A DNA stretch of 64,000 bases from Mya arenaria (Eukaryota > Mollusca > Bivalvia > Myida > Myidae): assembly GCF_026914265.1 (NCBI RefSeq), contig NC_069133.1, positions 9,989,937 to 10,053,936 of the forward strand, given 5' to 3'. This document shows, piece by piece, positions 1 to 12,308 of this stretch. Each line of letters begins with the position of its first letter. Within the stretch, counting starts at the first letter, position 1. Below the pieces are notes generated by a model. It was not told the DNA's origin, searched no databases, and saw only the letters and a list, made by a program, of their open reading frames with translations. The position numbers were made by a program, and so were the translations under genes.

Positions 1-611
1 CTTATTGAATTAAAAGTGTCATTTGCCAAATAAAACCAGCTGTTTCTTATGTAACCAACAAAACGATTTGTTGAGAAATAAGTAATATTACTTCTTCAAT
101 TGACCAATTCGGAAATGTAATCGTAAATTATTTGTAACGATCATTTATAAGAGCAAGTATTAATCTCCATTAATACCTCTGGAAATGAATATAATTTTCT
201 GTATGAAAGTGAATCACATAATTTCACTGACTGACCCACTGAGATGTTGAAGACAGCTGTTGGAAAACAGAGTTTTCATCTTCATGAGTGGTCAACATTA
301 TATTTTGTTCAATGAGAAGGCAGTATTTTTAAAGATTTCAATTACATTTATTTCAGTAAATCAGCAGCCAACTGTTATTGATTTTAATTAGGTGAAGCGG
401 TAGATATTAAAAGTGGCTGGCCAAGTTAGTTGGTAGTTTACACAATAAAATGTAGATCTCTAAAAAACTTAAAGATTGTTAGTATGTAGTTAAAAAAAAA
501 AATTGGTATGCAACTGTGTCGCTTCAAACTATTTATTGTTGTAAGTAAATACATACAATCTTTTACTATTACCGGGTACTTTAACTGATTTCCCGTATTT
601 CCCCTACTCAC

Positions 612-3600
612 CCACACCATCGAGAGGACGGGAACCAATATTGGAGAACAGGGTCTTCATCTTGGCAATGGCCGTTGAGGACTTCACTTCCAACAGGTTG
701 AGGCTCTCCTTGAGCATTGTAAACTGAAATATATGTGACCAACAAATTGTAATATACAGTTTTGACTTATGATTAAACATAATTTTTTTGGCCTTAAAAG
801 ATTGAAAAAATAGGTCCTTATACATCCTATTTCAGTTAAAATAAAAAGCAAATATAACAACTGTAATAACTGAATTATAATGCACTTTCGGTCATTTATT
901 TTACATATTAATAATCAGCAAGCTAATACCTTTCAAATGATACCAAATTTATAAGGGCCTTAGGGGTCAAAAGACATAAAAAAATTACAATAAGGTTAAG
1001 GCAATTATCAGAGAACTAGCTTATCAGTAAGTCAGATTCCTTGAATTATCTTTCAAAAGGCACCTGTTTTGTACATCTTGGAAACTTATAAAAATTATAA
1101 AAGTAAAACCTACTGAATGTTTGGTAAACCAAATTTTAAAATCTTAAATCAACTCACTTCTATTGTGTGAAACACTTTCCAGTATTTTTTTATAAAGAAA
1201 TATACTATACACACATGGAATCCATGATATAATAATAGTACACACCTCTTCCTGTATGATGACCAGACACGACCTATCCCTGGGCATGGTTTCCATGACA
1301 ACAGTGAGGGACTGGGATATGTGATGGATGAACCACACCGTTGGGTCAAAGTTCAAGGCCAGGTAGTGTAGATACACGATTTTACAGTACTGGTCACCCT
1401 GGGGGAGATACAAGCAAAAATAGAAAGGAAAGTGTTTATGAATACATTTCACTGCCTGCTGGGCTGTGTATACATGTAACACTGTCACTGTCACTGACCT
1501 CAAATGGTAACCTTGACAGCATAACTTTGACCTTCACTCTAGATTTTAGACACATTTTCCAAGGTTTTCACTTAAATTAATAGGTGTGATTATAAAGGCC
1601 AATTTCATGAAAGTATGAGTTCAGGGCCATGATTACGAACGATCTAAAGTCTGAGTTCAGACTCAAGTGGCAAAATTGCAAAGCTTTCAGTCTAGTTGAA
1701 AATTGATAATGAATTTTACTGAAATATACTATTTGAAATTGTAAATTTATAAACATATAATTCTGAAAAACAAATGAAATAAAGATGATTTTTTGTAGTT
1801 TAATAAATCTGCTTTCCTGAGACTTAGTCTGAACTCGAACTTGAGACTATTTGTACTCATGGACCCTGGTTTCCTTGTTAATGCTCGGTATATTGCAATA
1901 GTCGAAGAATAATTACATTTCCTTTTTTTTTTCCAATGTACCATGTATCATAAAATGGTAAAGCATAACTGATAATAAACCAAGTGAAACAGGCTTATTT
2001 TCTAAATTTAATAAGTATCTGTACTCAGTAGGGTTATTTGTGCTTTAATCAATGCCTGGAACTCTCTCTTTTTTCTCAGGATCCATGCTTATGAAATTTG
2101 CCAATTAACGCAATTTAAATGCACAATATTTCAAAATAAATCAGTAAAAAAGCCCAGAAATACATTTAAAAAAATGCATTAAACAATAAATTCTAACATT
2201 GCATTTAAGATTTCCGAGTATACACATTGAGTACAGTGTTGAAACATATAAAGGGAAACAACTAACCAATATATCCCAAAATGAAAGCATTCTGTTATAT
2301 TTCTTGTGTAGCAATCAATCCAAGCTTATAAGTAAAACAGTTCTACCTTAGTAGACATAGCCCATAGTGGTAAACTAAAAATATGAACAAAAAGCACCAC
2401 CGCTAGCGTTCATTTGTTTATATCAGTCAAATAAAGGGGCATTACTCAACACTTATTAAAGCTAGAGTCATGGGCCTTGCTTTAAATGTGCAAATCTGAC
2501 AACAAGTAGTGTCCAGGTTTATATAGCTTTATTTTTTCTTTAGTTATAGTCAATTGATGTTAAAGTGTTTGCACAATGATGACGACAACCTCGATAACAC
2601 CAAGGCTTAATATAATCACAATATATCAACTTGTTTGCTTCAAAAATCAGGTGAGGTAAAAATATCATAACATAATCGTCAGTAACTTACCACCCCATAT
2701 CTCAGTCCAAATTCCTTGAGAAGACGTACGGACGCGATTGACAGCGGAGAGGTAGGAGGCGGGGCAATGAGCTCGCTAACCTGGCGATACGGCGATTCGT
2801 AACTGATCAACTTCTCCATCAGCTTACAGTACTGGCCATGAAGAGACTGCATCTGGGTTATGTTATACTGATATATTTAATCAGCACAATGAGAAAAGCA
2901 ATTCAAAATATGAAATCATTTCAGACTTATTTATCATTATATTAATATATGTGTTATGTACTGTTCCAAAAACTTGTAATGTAAATATCTTAATCAAATA
3001 CTGGAGTAATGTATACATAAATCCAATCATATTCATAATTTATATTACAACAGTGCCACAGAGCAAACCCCATGCTCACCTGAAGGTTTTATCATTCAAA
3101 CAAGGAATATAACTTTACAATTATTAAATTAAATTTAAAATCTAGAATTATGAGCCATGTGTATTGCTTCCTAGTTTCAGTTGAATATCTTGAATTGTTT
3201 TTGAGTTAAGGCCAACGGAAACGTTTTTGCAAAATGACCTCCGTGATGACAATGCACCAAGGCTATCATAATTATATTTGATTAAATCATTTTCATTTAT
3301 TTTACCATGAAGGTAGCTTTAAACATAGTTTTTAATGCCTAACTGAATGTTATTCCAATGTTTAACCTTGGCTGTTTTATCAGCGGGAGTTGGAAGCCCA
3401 AAGTGCCAGAACTTGCTGAGCAGGTCGGAGATGTGTTGTCTTTCTTTCTTCTGCCATTGATCATACCCAATACGGTTCTGGAAGTTAAGAAGGCTATGTG
3501 TTAGTATAAAATTTCAAATGAGTACTGCAGGGGGAAAAAAATAAAAAAGTCAAAGCACATCTGTTGTTATTTCAGTCAAAAAGGTGCATACCTAAAAAAT

Positions 3601-6600
3601 TATTAGAGCCAGAGTTATGGGCCTTGCCTGATAATCAGTATAATAGTATAAAACACTAACCTAAAGCTGCTAAAGAAGCACAGAAATTGTACACCATCCA
3701 CTCCATTCAGTCCTTTTGCCAGTTATTTTTACAGTCCAATCAAAACACATGGATTCTAATCTTAAAATTAATACAACCCCAGGAAAGTTTCAGGGCTGTA
3801 AAATAATTTTTTGTTCTATATTCTTACTTAATCTGTGACACTCATTTATGACCTTACTAAATGCCTCTCATCCCCACATACAAAGTGCATCACATACCAG
3901 GAAGGTTTTCGGGCTGTAGAAGGGGTTTTGGTTGTTCTCCAGTGCTATCAGTTGCTGCACCAGCTCCTCCGCTAGAACCTGATATACAATAAAGCACTTA
4001 TCAATGTTTTGTCAACAGGGTTGGAGCAAATGGGCTCTGGAACTTCATAATCTTTTTCTTTGTTTTAGTATGCCATATTAACAACCTTACATACAATGTA
4101 GTACAACGCAATTTATATCCTGCAGTACATACAAAATGGAAATATATATCATTTTAACCATTGTTATGTATCATAAAATACTTATGTATATATAAAAAAG
4201 TTTTGAGTGATATCCCATGTTAAAAATGTATAGCAAACATGTTTTTATAGCACTTCATAATCTGTTTGATTCCAGACAGGCAGGCTGTGACAGAATCAGT
4301 AAGGTCATCAACAACAGTACAGACATGGTCTAATTTAAAAAAAAAAGTAAATGTCTTTAACAAACCTGGCCCCTTTTTTATCAAATACAAGGAATTTTGA
4401 CCAATGATCCTTGAGTGTGACCTTAACCTTTCACCTATAATACCGGGGTCTTGCACTCAGCACGCATATTCTTGTGTTGAACACTTGTAAGTTATTTTAA
4501 AAACCCCTAATGCATGGCCAAGTTACAGCCAGAAAAAGTGAACACTGGATTACCAAACACACTCATGCACACATGCACTGACGCACATACACAGAATTTG
4601 TCAGACAAATAGCTTATTCATGGGTCAAGCACCTTATTTATACATACCTTCTGAGGAGACTTTTTGTCAATGTGGGCTATCACAATTTTCTCATAGTGGT
4701 TGAATTTCTCCTGAGTAAGTCTGAAGGCCCGCCGCAGAAGTTCACAGAGCGTTTCTGTGGGAACAAGGGCGGAGTCTTCCTGTTCCTGATCCTCCACCCC
4801 GCTGTCATGCATGGATAACGGTGACAGACTGGTTACATGTTGCAGCGATAGACTGGTTTCCTTCCTGAGAAAGATAGAGAATCCCAGCTTTTGAGTATAA
4901 AAGTTGAAGCAAAATATTTAATAAGAAATAATAAAAATAAAAAATGTTCATTATTTGATAATAAACATAGTATGAAAGAACATGTATATTATAAACACAT
5001 GTATTAAAAGATAAAGGACCAAAAAATGTTGTTTTTGAAGCACCACTTTCGATAACTAATGTCCCCCCTTACACAAGAGCTTAGGTGATGAAAGGTAATA
5101 TTGAAGGTGTTAATATAATTAACATAATTAAGTGTTTTAAGGTAGTGTCTGGACAAATGCATAATAAAATAATGAACAAGGGGAATAAAATGCCCCAGAG
5201 TTATAAGTCTTGTAGGGTGCACAACTTCACATTGCCATTTATCTATGTAATTTTTTAAGGAGGTGAATGGGGCCAAAATTCAGCACAAAATCAATAGAAG
5301 GACAGCCCTGGCTTGGAACTGTGATGCAATCATTTATGTCTGATTGCTAAACTCCAATTGAATAAATGCTACATCATTTGACCAATAGTAAACAAAGTTC
5401 AGAGTATAGGCTGTTCCTTTTCCTAATGTGAATCAGGGTTTTGCAAATTTATGCCCGAGTCTTCATACTGCATCAACAAATGGAAAAATAAACTAACATG
5501 TCAACTAACTAACATGTCAAAACCTTTCATTGACAAATGATATTGACCAATATAAGCTGAAGCAAAGACATTTTATTTCAAATGGTTTTCAAGTTATGAT
5601 CAATACAAAATTACTTTTTCAAACATTCAAACAACTTCAAAAAGGGTTTCAGAGATAAGGAAAAAAAATCATTTTAAACACAACACCAACAAGTACAAAT
5701 AATAACAACACCAAAGCTGGTACAATACCTCAATTTCTTCTTTTAAAACAAATACAAGCTTGTTAGGTAAATAAATAGATGTACCTTTTTGCCATGATGC
5801 CTTTAAGCCCACCTATGTGGGTGTGGCTGGGGGCAGGGATGGGTGTGACCCCTGATGGGGGTTCAGGTGCCCCCAGGACAGGAAACGCTGCACACTTCAA
5901 GGCATTCTTAAACACCTGCAGATTAAGACAACACACCAATGTCCTTAAACAATGCATATAAATAAAAACAACACATAGATCTCATGTAAACACATACTAT
6001 AGAGCAGACAACAAAGGAAAACTTTTATTAATATATTTGAAATTGAAAGACAAATGATAATTAAAGTACTGGCAACAAAAAAGTGGTAAAAAATCATATT
6101 ATGAAATTTTTATTTTAAGGTTTATATTACATGTAAAGCCTTACTGGTACATGTGTATGTCAAAAGTATAAATGAACAGTAAAAAAACATGTTTGAACTA
6201 GTCCATCAAGACCTACTTTCTGTCAGTGGTGCACCTTGTTTCTGTTAGCGGTGCACCTTATTTCTGTCAGCAGTGCCCCTACTTTCAATCAGCAGTGCAC
6301 CTACTTTCTGTCACCAGTGCACCTACTTTCTGTCACCAGTGCACCTTCTTTCTGTCACCAGTGCACCTACTTTCTGTCACCAGTGCACCTTCTTTCTGTC
6401 ACCAGTGCACCTATTTTCTGTCACAAGTGCAACTACAATCTGTCACCAGTGCACCTCACCAGTGCACCTACTTTCTGTCACCAGTGCACCTACTTTCTGT
6501 CATCAGTGCACCTACTTTCTGTCATCAATGCACCTACTTTCTGTCAGCTATGCACCTACTTTCTGTCATCAGTGCACCTACTTTCTGTCACCAGTGCACC

Positions 6601-9600
6601 TTCTTTCTGTCACCAGTGCACCTATTTTCTGTCACAAGTGCAACTACAATCTGTCACCAGTGCACCTACTTTCTGTCATCAGTGCACCTACTTTCTGTCA
6701 TCAATGCACCTACTTTCTGTCAGCTATGCACCTACTTTCTGTCATAAGTGCACCTACTTTCTGTCACCAGTGCACCTACTTTCTGTCACCAGTGCACCTA
6801 CTTTCTGTCACAAGTGCAACTACAATCTGTCACCAGTGCACCTACTTTCTGTCATCAGTGCACCTACTTTCTGTCATCAGTGCACCTACTTTCTGTCAGC
6901 TATGCACCTACTTTCTGTCATAAGTGCACCTACTTTCTGTCACCAGTGTACCTACTTTGGGTCAACAGTGCACCTTCTTTCTGTGACCAGTGCACCTAGT
7001 TTCTGTCACCAGTGCACCTACTTTCTGTCACCAGTGCACCTACTTTCTGTCACCAGTGCACCTACTTTCTGTCACCAGTGCACCTACTTTCTGTCACCAG
7101 TGCACCTACTTTCTGTCACCAGTGCACCTACTTTCTGTCACCAGTGCACCTACTTTCTGTCACCAGTGCACCTACTTTCTGTCACCAGTGCACCTACTTT
7201 CTGTCACCAGTGCACCTTCTTTGTGTTACCAGTGCACCTACTTTCTGTCACCATTGCACCTTCTTTGTGTTATCAGTGCACCTACTTTCTGTCATCAGTG
7301 CACCTACTTTCTGTAAGCAGTGCACCTTCTTTCTGTCACCAGTGCACCTATTTTCTGTCACAAGTGCAACTACAATCTGTCACCAGTGCACCTACTTTCT
7401 GTCATCAGTGCACCTACTTTCTGTCATCAGTGCACCTACTTTCTGTCAGCTATGCATCTACTTTCTGTCATAAGTGCACCTAATTTCTGTCACCAGTGCA
7501 CCTTCTTTCTGTCATCAGTGCACCTACTTTCTGCCAACAGTGCACCTACTTTCTGCCAACAGTGCACCTTCATTCCAGCATCAGGGTATCACTCACCTGG
7601 AACTCTACTGCATCCAAGCCGATGACAGATTCATTCTGAGCCAGGTCAGCCTTCCCCATCGCCCCCTCCTCAATACCACTGTCACGGCCATCATTGCGAA
7701 CCTGGAAATGCACTCATACACATAACATACATAGTGTAGAGAAACAGCAAATAGAAAATAAACATACATATATTTGTCTCTAACTGAAAGAGCAAAAGAA
7801 CAGGCCTATCCAAAAAACTAAAACAATTATAACATGAATTTAAGTCAATAATTAATCACTCCATGTATCTCTTATGCAGTGAACTATCACAAGTTTTAGA
7901 TCTGCTTGAATGTATTCACAGGAAAAAAACAATTGAGTGTCCCAGATTTAAGCACACAGTACTTCCCTGTTGAGGGCTGATGCACGTCTTTAAGAACAAG
8001 AGCACCTAGTAGCAAACACCACACACTCGTCTGTTGTTGTTTTTTGTCAAAATAGGGGCACAACTGGGTAATTATTAATATCAGAGTTATGGGCTATCAG
8101 GCAACATTCATATCAGGTTTTATTTGAAATATCTTGTTTGTTTTTTATCCACGGCCAAAGTGCAAGATTTTGCATTTTTCTTTTGTCAAAAATGGGAATA
8201 ATTCAACAAGTATTTTAGTCAGAAATAGGGGCCTTGTTACACAAACCAGTATTGTCACTGGCAACATGTGTTCCAAGTTCTTCCTGTCTTTAAGTTATGG
8301 GCACAGTTAAGGATTTTGCACAATGCTGACGATGATGATGATGATGACAACGACAAACTAGTTTGAAAAATGATCAGCTAATAAAGCGTCCTCAGAAAAA
8401 AAGCATACATGTGATAATTTCTTGGGTCGATTCCGGGACACCCATCGTAATGTCAACGCACACTAGGGGGGTCCGGGGGCATGCCCCCCGGAAATTTTTT
8501 TAAATGGGGAACGTCTGTGGTGCATTCTATAGCATATCTGGGGCTATTTTAGTCGTTTTTAACGTCGGGAAAATGTACCTATTTTGACTGCCAAGACGTA
8601 TTTTTTACTTGACATGGTTGTTTTTTTTTCTGCATTTTCTTGAAAAAAATAAAACCACCAGATATTTTCCCAGGCTTTAAATGAAGTGCTAACCAGGAGG
8701 ATATGCAGTCTACTTTCGGTTTCATCAAAACAGGAAATAAACAACTATACGGGCACCTGTTTTCCCGCGCTTTTGAGAACATGCGTTACAAAATATTTAT
8801 TTTTTCATCACATTTAAAACGTTTGCAATTTATGACACACAATATTTTTCAGACGATAAAGAAGATTTTCCAGTCGATGAGCTTTTTTCCGTTTGGAGAT
8901 GCATATAATTTTGATAGAGACGTGTCAACAATCGGCTATATAAAGCGATCACGTGACTTACCATGGTCACGTGATTAAAGCACTCTATATAACCACCTGT
9001 AAACCCCATATCGTCAGTTTTATTTCGGCGTAAAAATACACACGATAGTTCGGAAAAAAGGTCAAAACACTAAAATTCCTTATGGACGCATATGTTGTTA
9101 AAAGTATAACGACGTATCGACTTTGAAATTTGAAAGGAATATGGGATGTTTTCCGTGTTTTAATTTTGTTTTTTTACTCATTTTGTCACTTTCTTTGAAC
9201 TTACCTTCATGCTCGTTTGTTGGTAAAATGTGTGAAAAATATCAATTCATCAATTAAAAGCTATCATTCATAAGACCAAACAAATCCATATGAAAACAAT
9301 GAATTTGTATACAAGAACCCTTCCCCACTCGTTAAGCACAACAATAGGCCGATAGATCAATTATCGGGTGATTGACGATGACCTCGACGACACACGTACC
9401 AATTAACGGATTAGTGTCAACATGTCCTGTGTTTTACGACCAGTGTCCCGGACAGGCAAAATAGCTGACTTACATTGGTAAAATTAAGATAATCGATTCC
9501 GATTCCGAGATTTATTTTTTTTTTTGGTTTTTTTTTTATGACTCCGGGACAAACATGCACCCTCCGTGACTCCGTGACAGAGATACGATTTCCGGGACAA

Positions 9601-10958
9601 TCCCGGACGTCCGGGACGTTATCACATGTATGAAAAAAGTAAGTATGAAGAGCAAAATTAATAACTGGAGCCTTCTCTGAGTTCATCAAGAATCGTCTGT
9701 AATCTTTTAAGCCATATGGGTCTTGTAATATTTGATTTTTCACAAGTAACAAGTGTACTAAGATTCATAAGCATAGCTTAAACATTCAGTTTTGTCATGG
9801 CCAAGGTAAATGATTTTTCATGCTGCCTTAACCTTAACGGTTTTCTTTGATAAACTGACAAGCCAGAAATATATATAAATGCAAAATCTTTACCAGTCTG
9901 ACATTGGCAAACCGCTGCTTGCAGGCAGCCAGGAGCAGACAACATTTTCTCTGCCTGAAACAATATAATATTTACATTAAATATGTATTGATAAAATGCA
10001 TGTATAAAATAAGGTCGTAATTAGGCAATATATATGAGTTTGTCTCCTGATTTAAGATTTTCTCTGAGTCACAGTTTGCTGGAACAAAACAACAGAAGCA
10101 TAGGATTCAAAACCTTTAATATATAAGTATAATGTCGAAACCCCCTTCCCTCCTTGCATACGGTAACATCCTTCATTTTCTACCCAAATCAGGCGTATAC
10201 AAATAATACTTAACTATTTTGAGAGTTTACAGACTGATTAATGCAAAATTTTGTGTTTCTCTGTACCATATACCACCCCTTTGAGTCTGGAGTACTCCTT
10301 AAAAAGCCTGAATACTGCATAGCAAATAGAGGAGTTTCAGACTGGAGTATCAAAGTACAAATTATTCATGTTTGAGTTTCCAACAGATGGGTGAAACTTT
10401 AGTACTTACTCAAATCTCATGAAATATTCATGAATCTGTTTTCTAGAATTTCCATGCCTGTAATGATAGAAAAAAACAGGAATTTTATTTTTTATTTTTT
10501 ATACCCAAAACTTGTTCGATGAATGTATAACAAATAAAAGTTTTAAACATGAATTACTCATCTTTTTTAATCTTTTATATATGTGAACCTAACATCATCA
10601 AACTTCGCTTTTTGTATTTAATTTATTTTATTTTCCCATAACTTCATACTTAAAAGGTCATGGGACTGTGCAGGCGTACATGTACATTTAGCACTGCATA
10701 CTACTCAAGACATGAAATACAAATGTCTATAACAATACCATAGATCTTATAGTTTTGAATATAGAACTTGTTTTTGATCAGCAGGACTGATATATGATAC
10801 TGACTGTAGAATGTTAAAGCCAACATCTGATTGGTTAAACTGAAAGCTCTCTTCTCTCTCATTGGTTGCCCCAGCCTGGACCCAGACCTGTGCCTCAGTT
10901 TCTGTAGCTGCCTGCAGGATGGCCTCAGGGGACAGGTTTACCCCCTCTGACATTGTGT
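612..10958 (-). CDS. Unidentified multi-exon gene (ten exons, 3' end not in window)
   Basis: Ten exons read on the minus strand, all GT-AG and all in phase: 10805-10958, 9894-9954, 7597-7701, 5785-5915, 4648-4864, 3898-3978, 3367-3477, 2691-2852, 1246-1398 and 612-723. They join into about 427 codons from the ATG at 10953-10951 (MSEGVNLSPEAILQ...). That ATG may be internal, because the exon opens behind an acceptor and the frame is open across it. The first donor is unusual (GTCAGT); the others are ordinary. The last exon ends either at donor GTGAGT (606-611) or at an in-frame TAG four codons on, so the gene probably continues left of the window. The product looks soluble and helical, with an acidic linker (DSGVEDQEQEDSA) and blocks such as LLSKFWHFGLPTPADK, VSELIAPPPTSPLS and EFGLRYGV. 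I do not recognise the family and assign no function. Exon structure is well supported; identity is not. Confidence 0.8.
1624..1867. mobile_element. TIR element, relative of the one at 37059-37314
   Basis: The left end (gggccatgattacgaac, then agtctgagttcagact) is mirrored near 1825-1867 by agtctgaactcgaacttgag and tactcatggaccctgg. The arms diverge but pair over about 40 bp. It lies in an intron of the unidentified gene. The same ends occur at 37059-37314, where one end has been amplified into a satellite. No coding capacity. Confidence 0.65.
2405..2645. repeat. Dispersed mollusc-type repeat ('tatgggccttgc ... gacaacctcgataac')
   Basis: The order of motifs is: an unspliced 'gggcattactcaac' block, 'attaaagctagagtcatgggccttgc', then 'gcacaatgatgacgacaacc' and 'caccaaggctt'. 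The same order recurs in shorter or diverged form at 3160-3290, 3557-3640 and 8010-8366, all inside introns of the same gene. I see no coding potential or terminal repeats. It is probably a retroposon tail or an old non-autonomous family. Confidence 0.6.
3160..3290. repeat. Second fragment of the dispersed repeat
   Basis: Shares 'ttgagttaaggccaacgg', 'tttttgcaaaatgac' and 'caccaaggctatcataat' with the copy at 2405-2645. It occupies most of the intron between exons 2691-2852 and 3367-3477. Another small piece lies at 3557-3640. Confidence 0.5.
6211..7575. repeat. 22-bp minisatellite, about 61 copies
   Basis: Unit CACCAGTGCACCTACTTTCT followed by GT, repeated with few changes. Because 22 is not divisible by three and the unit lacks stops, all three plus-strand frames stay open; the 415-residue and shorter reading frames here are products of the repeat, not genes. 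A marked variant (cacaagtgcaactacaatct) recurs at 6422, 6633, 6809 and 7359. The 6633-6809 step is exactly eight units, so there is some higher-order structure. The array fills the intron 5916-7596 and ends about 20 bp from the donor at 7591-7596. Confidence 0.97.
8010..8366. repeat. Diverged copies of the dispersed 'gggcacaactgggtaatt' repeat
   Basis: Two successive 'tttttgtcaaaatagggg / tcaaaaatgggaataattcaac' openings are followed by 'agttatgggc' and 'ttttgcacaatgctgacgatg', the last running into a short (GAT)n stretch. The motif order is that of 2405-2645. It lies in the intron 7702-9893. Confidence 0.5.
8404..9632. mobile_element. Possible 1.2-kb inserted element with 14-bp inverted ends
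   Basis: The 14-mer catacatgtgataa(8404-8417) has a perfect reverse complement at 9619-9632. Just inside both ends are 'ccggg' runs (gattccgggacac; ggacaatcccggacgtccgg). The interior carries 'ggtccgggggcatgcccccc' (about 8469), a motif also present at 24140 next to a hAT-like end. Part of the outer match may be target-site duplication (acatgt). No long frame, so it would be non-autonomous or a composite of old insertions. Confidence 0.45.
8936..8992. promoter_or_regulatory. Imperfect palindrome with two CACGTG E-boxes between two TATA-like sites
   Basis: TATATAAA at 8937-8944, CACGTG at 8950-8955, CACGTG at 8968-8973 and TATATAA at 8986-8992 are arranged nearly symmetrically around ccatgg. 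The form fits a bidirectional promoter or the centre of a palindromic insertion. It lies inside the possible element 8404-9632. No adjoining reading frame supports a transcript. Confidence 0.35.
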
Positions 10959-11606
10959 CTGTAAGTAACAAGATCTTTTATACAGAGATGTTAGGTATCA
11001 GGGAGGTCTTTTGAAGTTTGATAAACCCAAGCCCTGTTGAATACTGTACAGTTAGTATACATGTACATCATAACATGTATTCCATTATCTTTAATGACAT
11101 GTACACATGCATCACCAAGGCACGGCTGTACTACTTGCACTTTATGTGCAATTGTCAGGTTATGGCAAGTGTCCCAAGGCCGGTACAATAATGGGAAACA
11201 ACAATATTACATGCTCTTTATACTTATAAAGAGATCCTTTTCTTAATACTGCATCAGAATAAACATCTACATTGTTTTCAACTTAGTACTCATGCTTGAC
11301 TATTGTGCAACATTCGATGTGTGAGACCAACAAAAGGCAAAAGAAGTAAAGATTTTATGAACTTTTTTGTAACTTGTCTGACAGAGTCATTAAATACAGT
11401 TAATTTCATCAAGCTTGAGAAGCCATGGTGTAGAACCACTGCATCAGTTTCCTTCCCATGTTTTTAATATGTGGAATCCTTGCCACAGGATGTTGTTAAG
11501 GCTTAATATGAAAATGTTGAAAACTGAAAGATCCTGTTAGATCTTCTTTGATCAGCATACTCAGAAAAGACAATATGATTTATAACAATTAAATAAGTGG
11601 TGTTAA
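10959..11606. other. Non-coding stretch upstream of exon 10805-10958
   Basis: Probably intron or 5' flank of the unidentified gene. Small opposing frames at 10991-11246 have no motif and no splice support. Nothing further seen. Confidence 0.5.
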
Positions 11607-11914
11607 TGCACTGGTCAGTCAATTGTAACCACGCCCCCCCCCCCCAGGTCCGGGGTATACGGGGGATGTGGGCAGTGTTTTTACCTTCCAGGTGGCCCTG
11701 CAGTGCCAGGTGAATGCGGTGGTTTTGTCTTGGCGCCAAAAATAGCGGGGAATGGGCCTTACCTAGGGTCCCTGGGGTGCTGGGGCATTTGGCGGTGATT
11801 TTACCTGCAGTTCGTCCTTGCAGGAAGGGGATTTTGACCGGGCTTGGTCAAAGTCCCCACTATTTCCCATACCTGGTGGGGGGGGGGGGGCCGTGGTTAC
11901 AATTGACTGGTGCA
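11607..11914. mobile_element. CACGCCCC-type TIR element, copy 1
   Basis: Left end tgcactggtcagtcaattgtaaccacgcc, right end ccgtggttacaattgactggtgca: terminal inverted repeats of about 24 bp, with a small duplication in the left arm. The interior ('aggtggccctgcagtgccaggtgaatgcggtggttttgtctt') matches copies at 28281-28547 and 54225-54523. Short frames inside (for example MRWFCL...) are shared by the copies only because the DNA is. Non-autonomous. Confidence 0.88.
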
Positions 11915-12260
11915 TAAGAGACAGCATGACCAAACAAACACATGTATGATTTCACCAAACTTAAACATCAAATGCAAAAAAAAAATGTTCTCTACATATC
12001 CTCCGGGAAACTTAAGACTTAGGTGTTCTTACTACAGAACCCCAAAGATTCTACAGATATACTCCTACAGACATTACTTATAATAACATAATACAAGTGA
12101 TTAGTCTGTTGCCTGTTGGTTATATATTGAAATTTTGAAACACATATTAAAATAGAAAGTATAAGATGTTAAACAGATGCTATGTGATCTTTATATATTT
12201 CTTTTACAAAATATAATACAAAATTTGGATGACAAGAAACATACACTATAAATACAACGT

Positions 12261-12308
12261 TTAATCCCCAGGAACAATCTGATTCCGGGTTGTGCTGGCG
12301 TCCGCCAT
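12261..12308 (-). promoter_or_regulatory. Candidate transcription start / ATGGCGG element on the minus strand
   Basis: On the minus strand 'caaaATGGCGGACGCC' has the ATGGCGG form typical of YY1-type start-site elements, opening a 15-codon frame that ends at TAA. No donor of the phase needed to join exon 10805-10958 is seen in that frame, so if this is the start of that gene the exon is non-coding or incomplete. It could equally be unrelated. Confidence 0.25.

Noticed and set aside
6211..7575. CRISPR-like array
   Set aside because: Units are directly adjacent with no unique spacers, the setting is an intron, and the genome is eukaryotic. The same applies to 36101-37058 and 56622-58181.
6226..7725. 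Large plus-strand frames (up to 415 residues) with repeated LLSVTSAPTFCHQC peptides
   Set aside because: They come from a stop-free 22-bp tandem repeat read in all three frames, lying in an intron of a minus-strand gene. No promoter or splice support.
12261..12308. Coding first exon (MADAST...) of the unidentified minus-strand gene
   Set aside because: No donor of the required phase lies in the short frame before its stop, so it is kept only as a possible start-site element.
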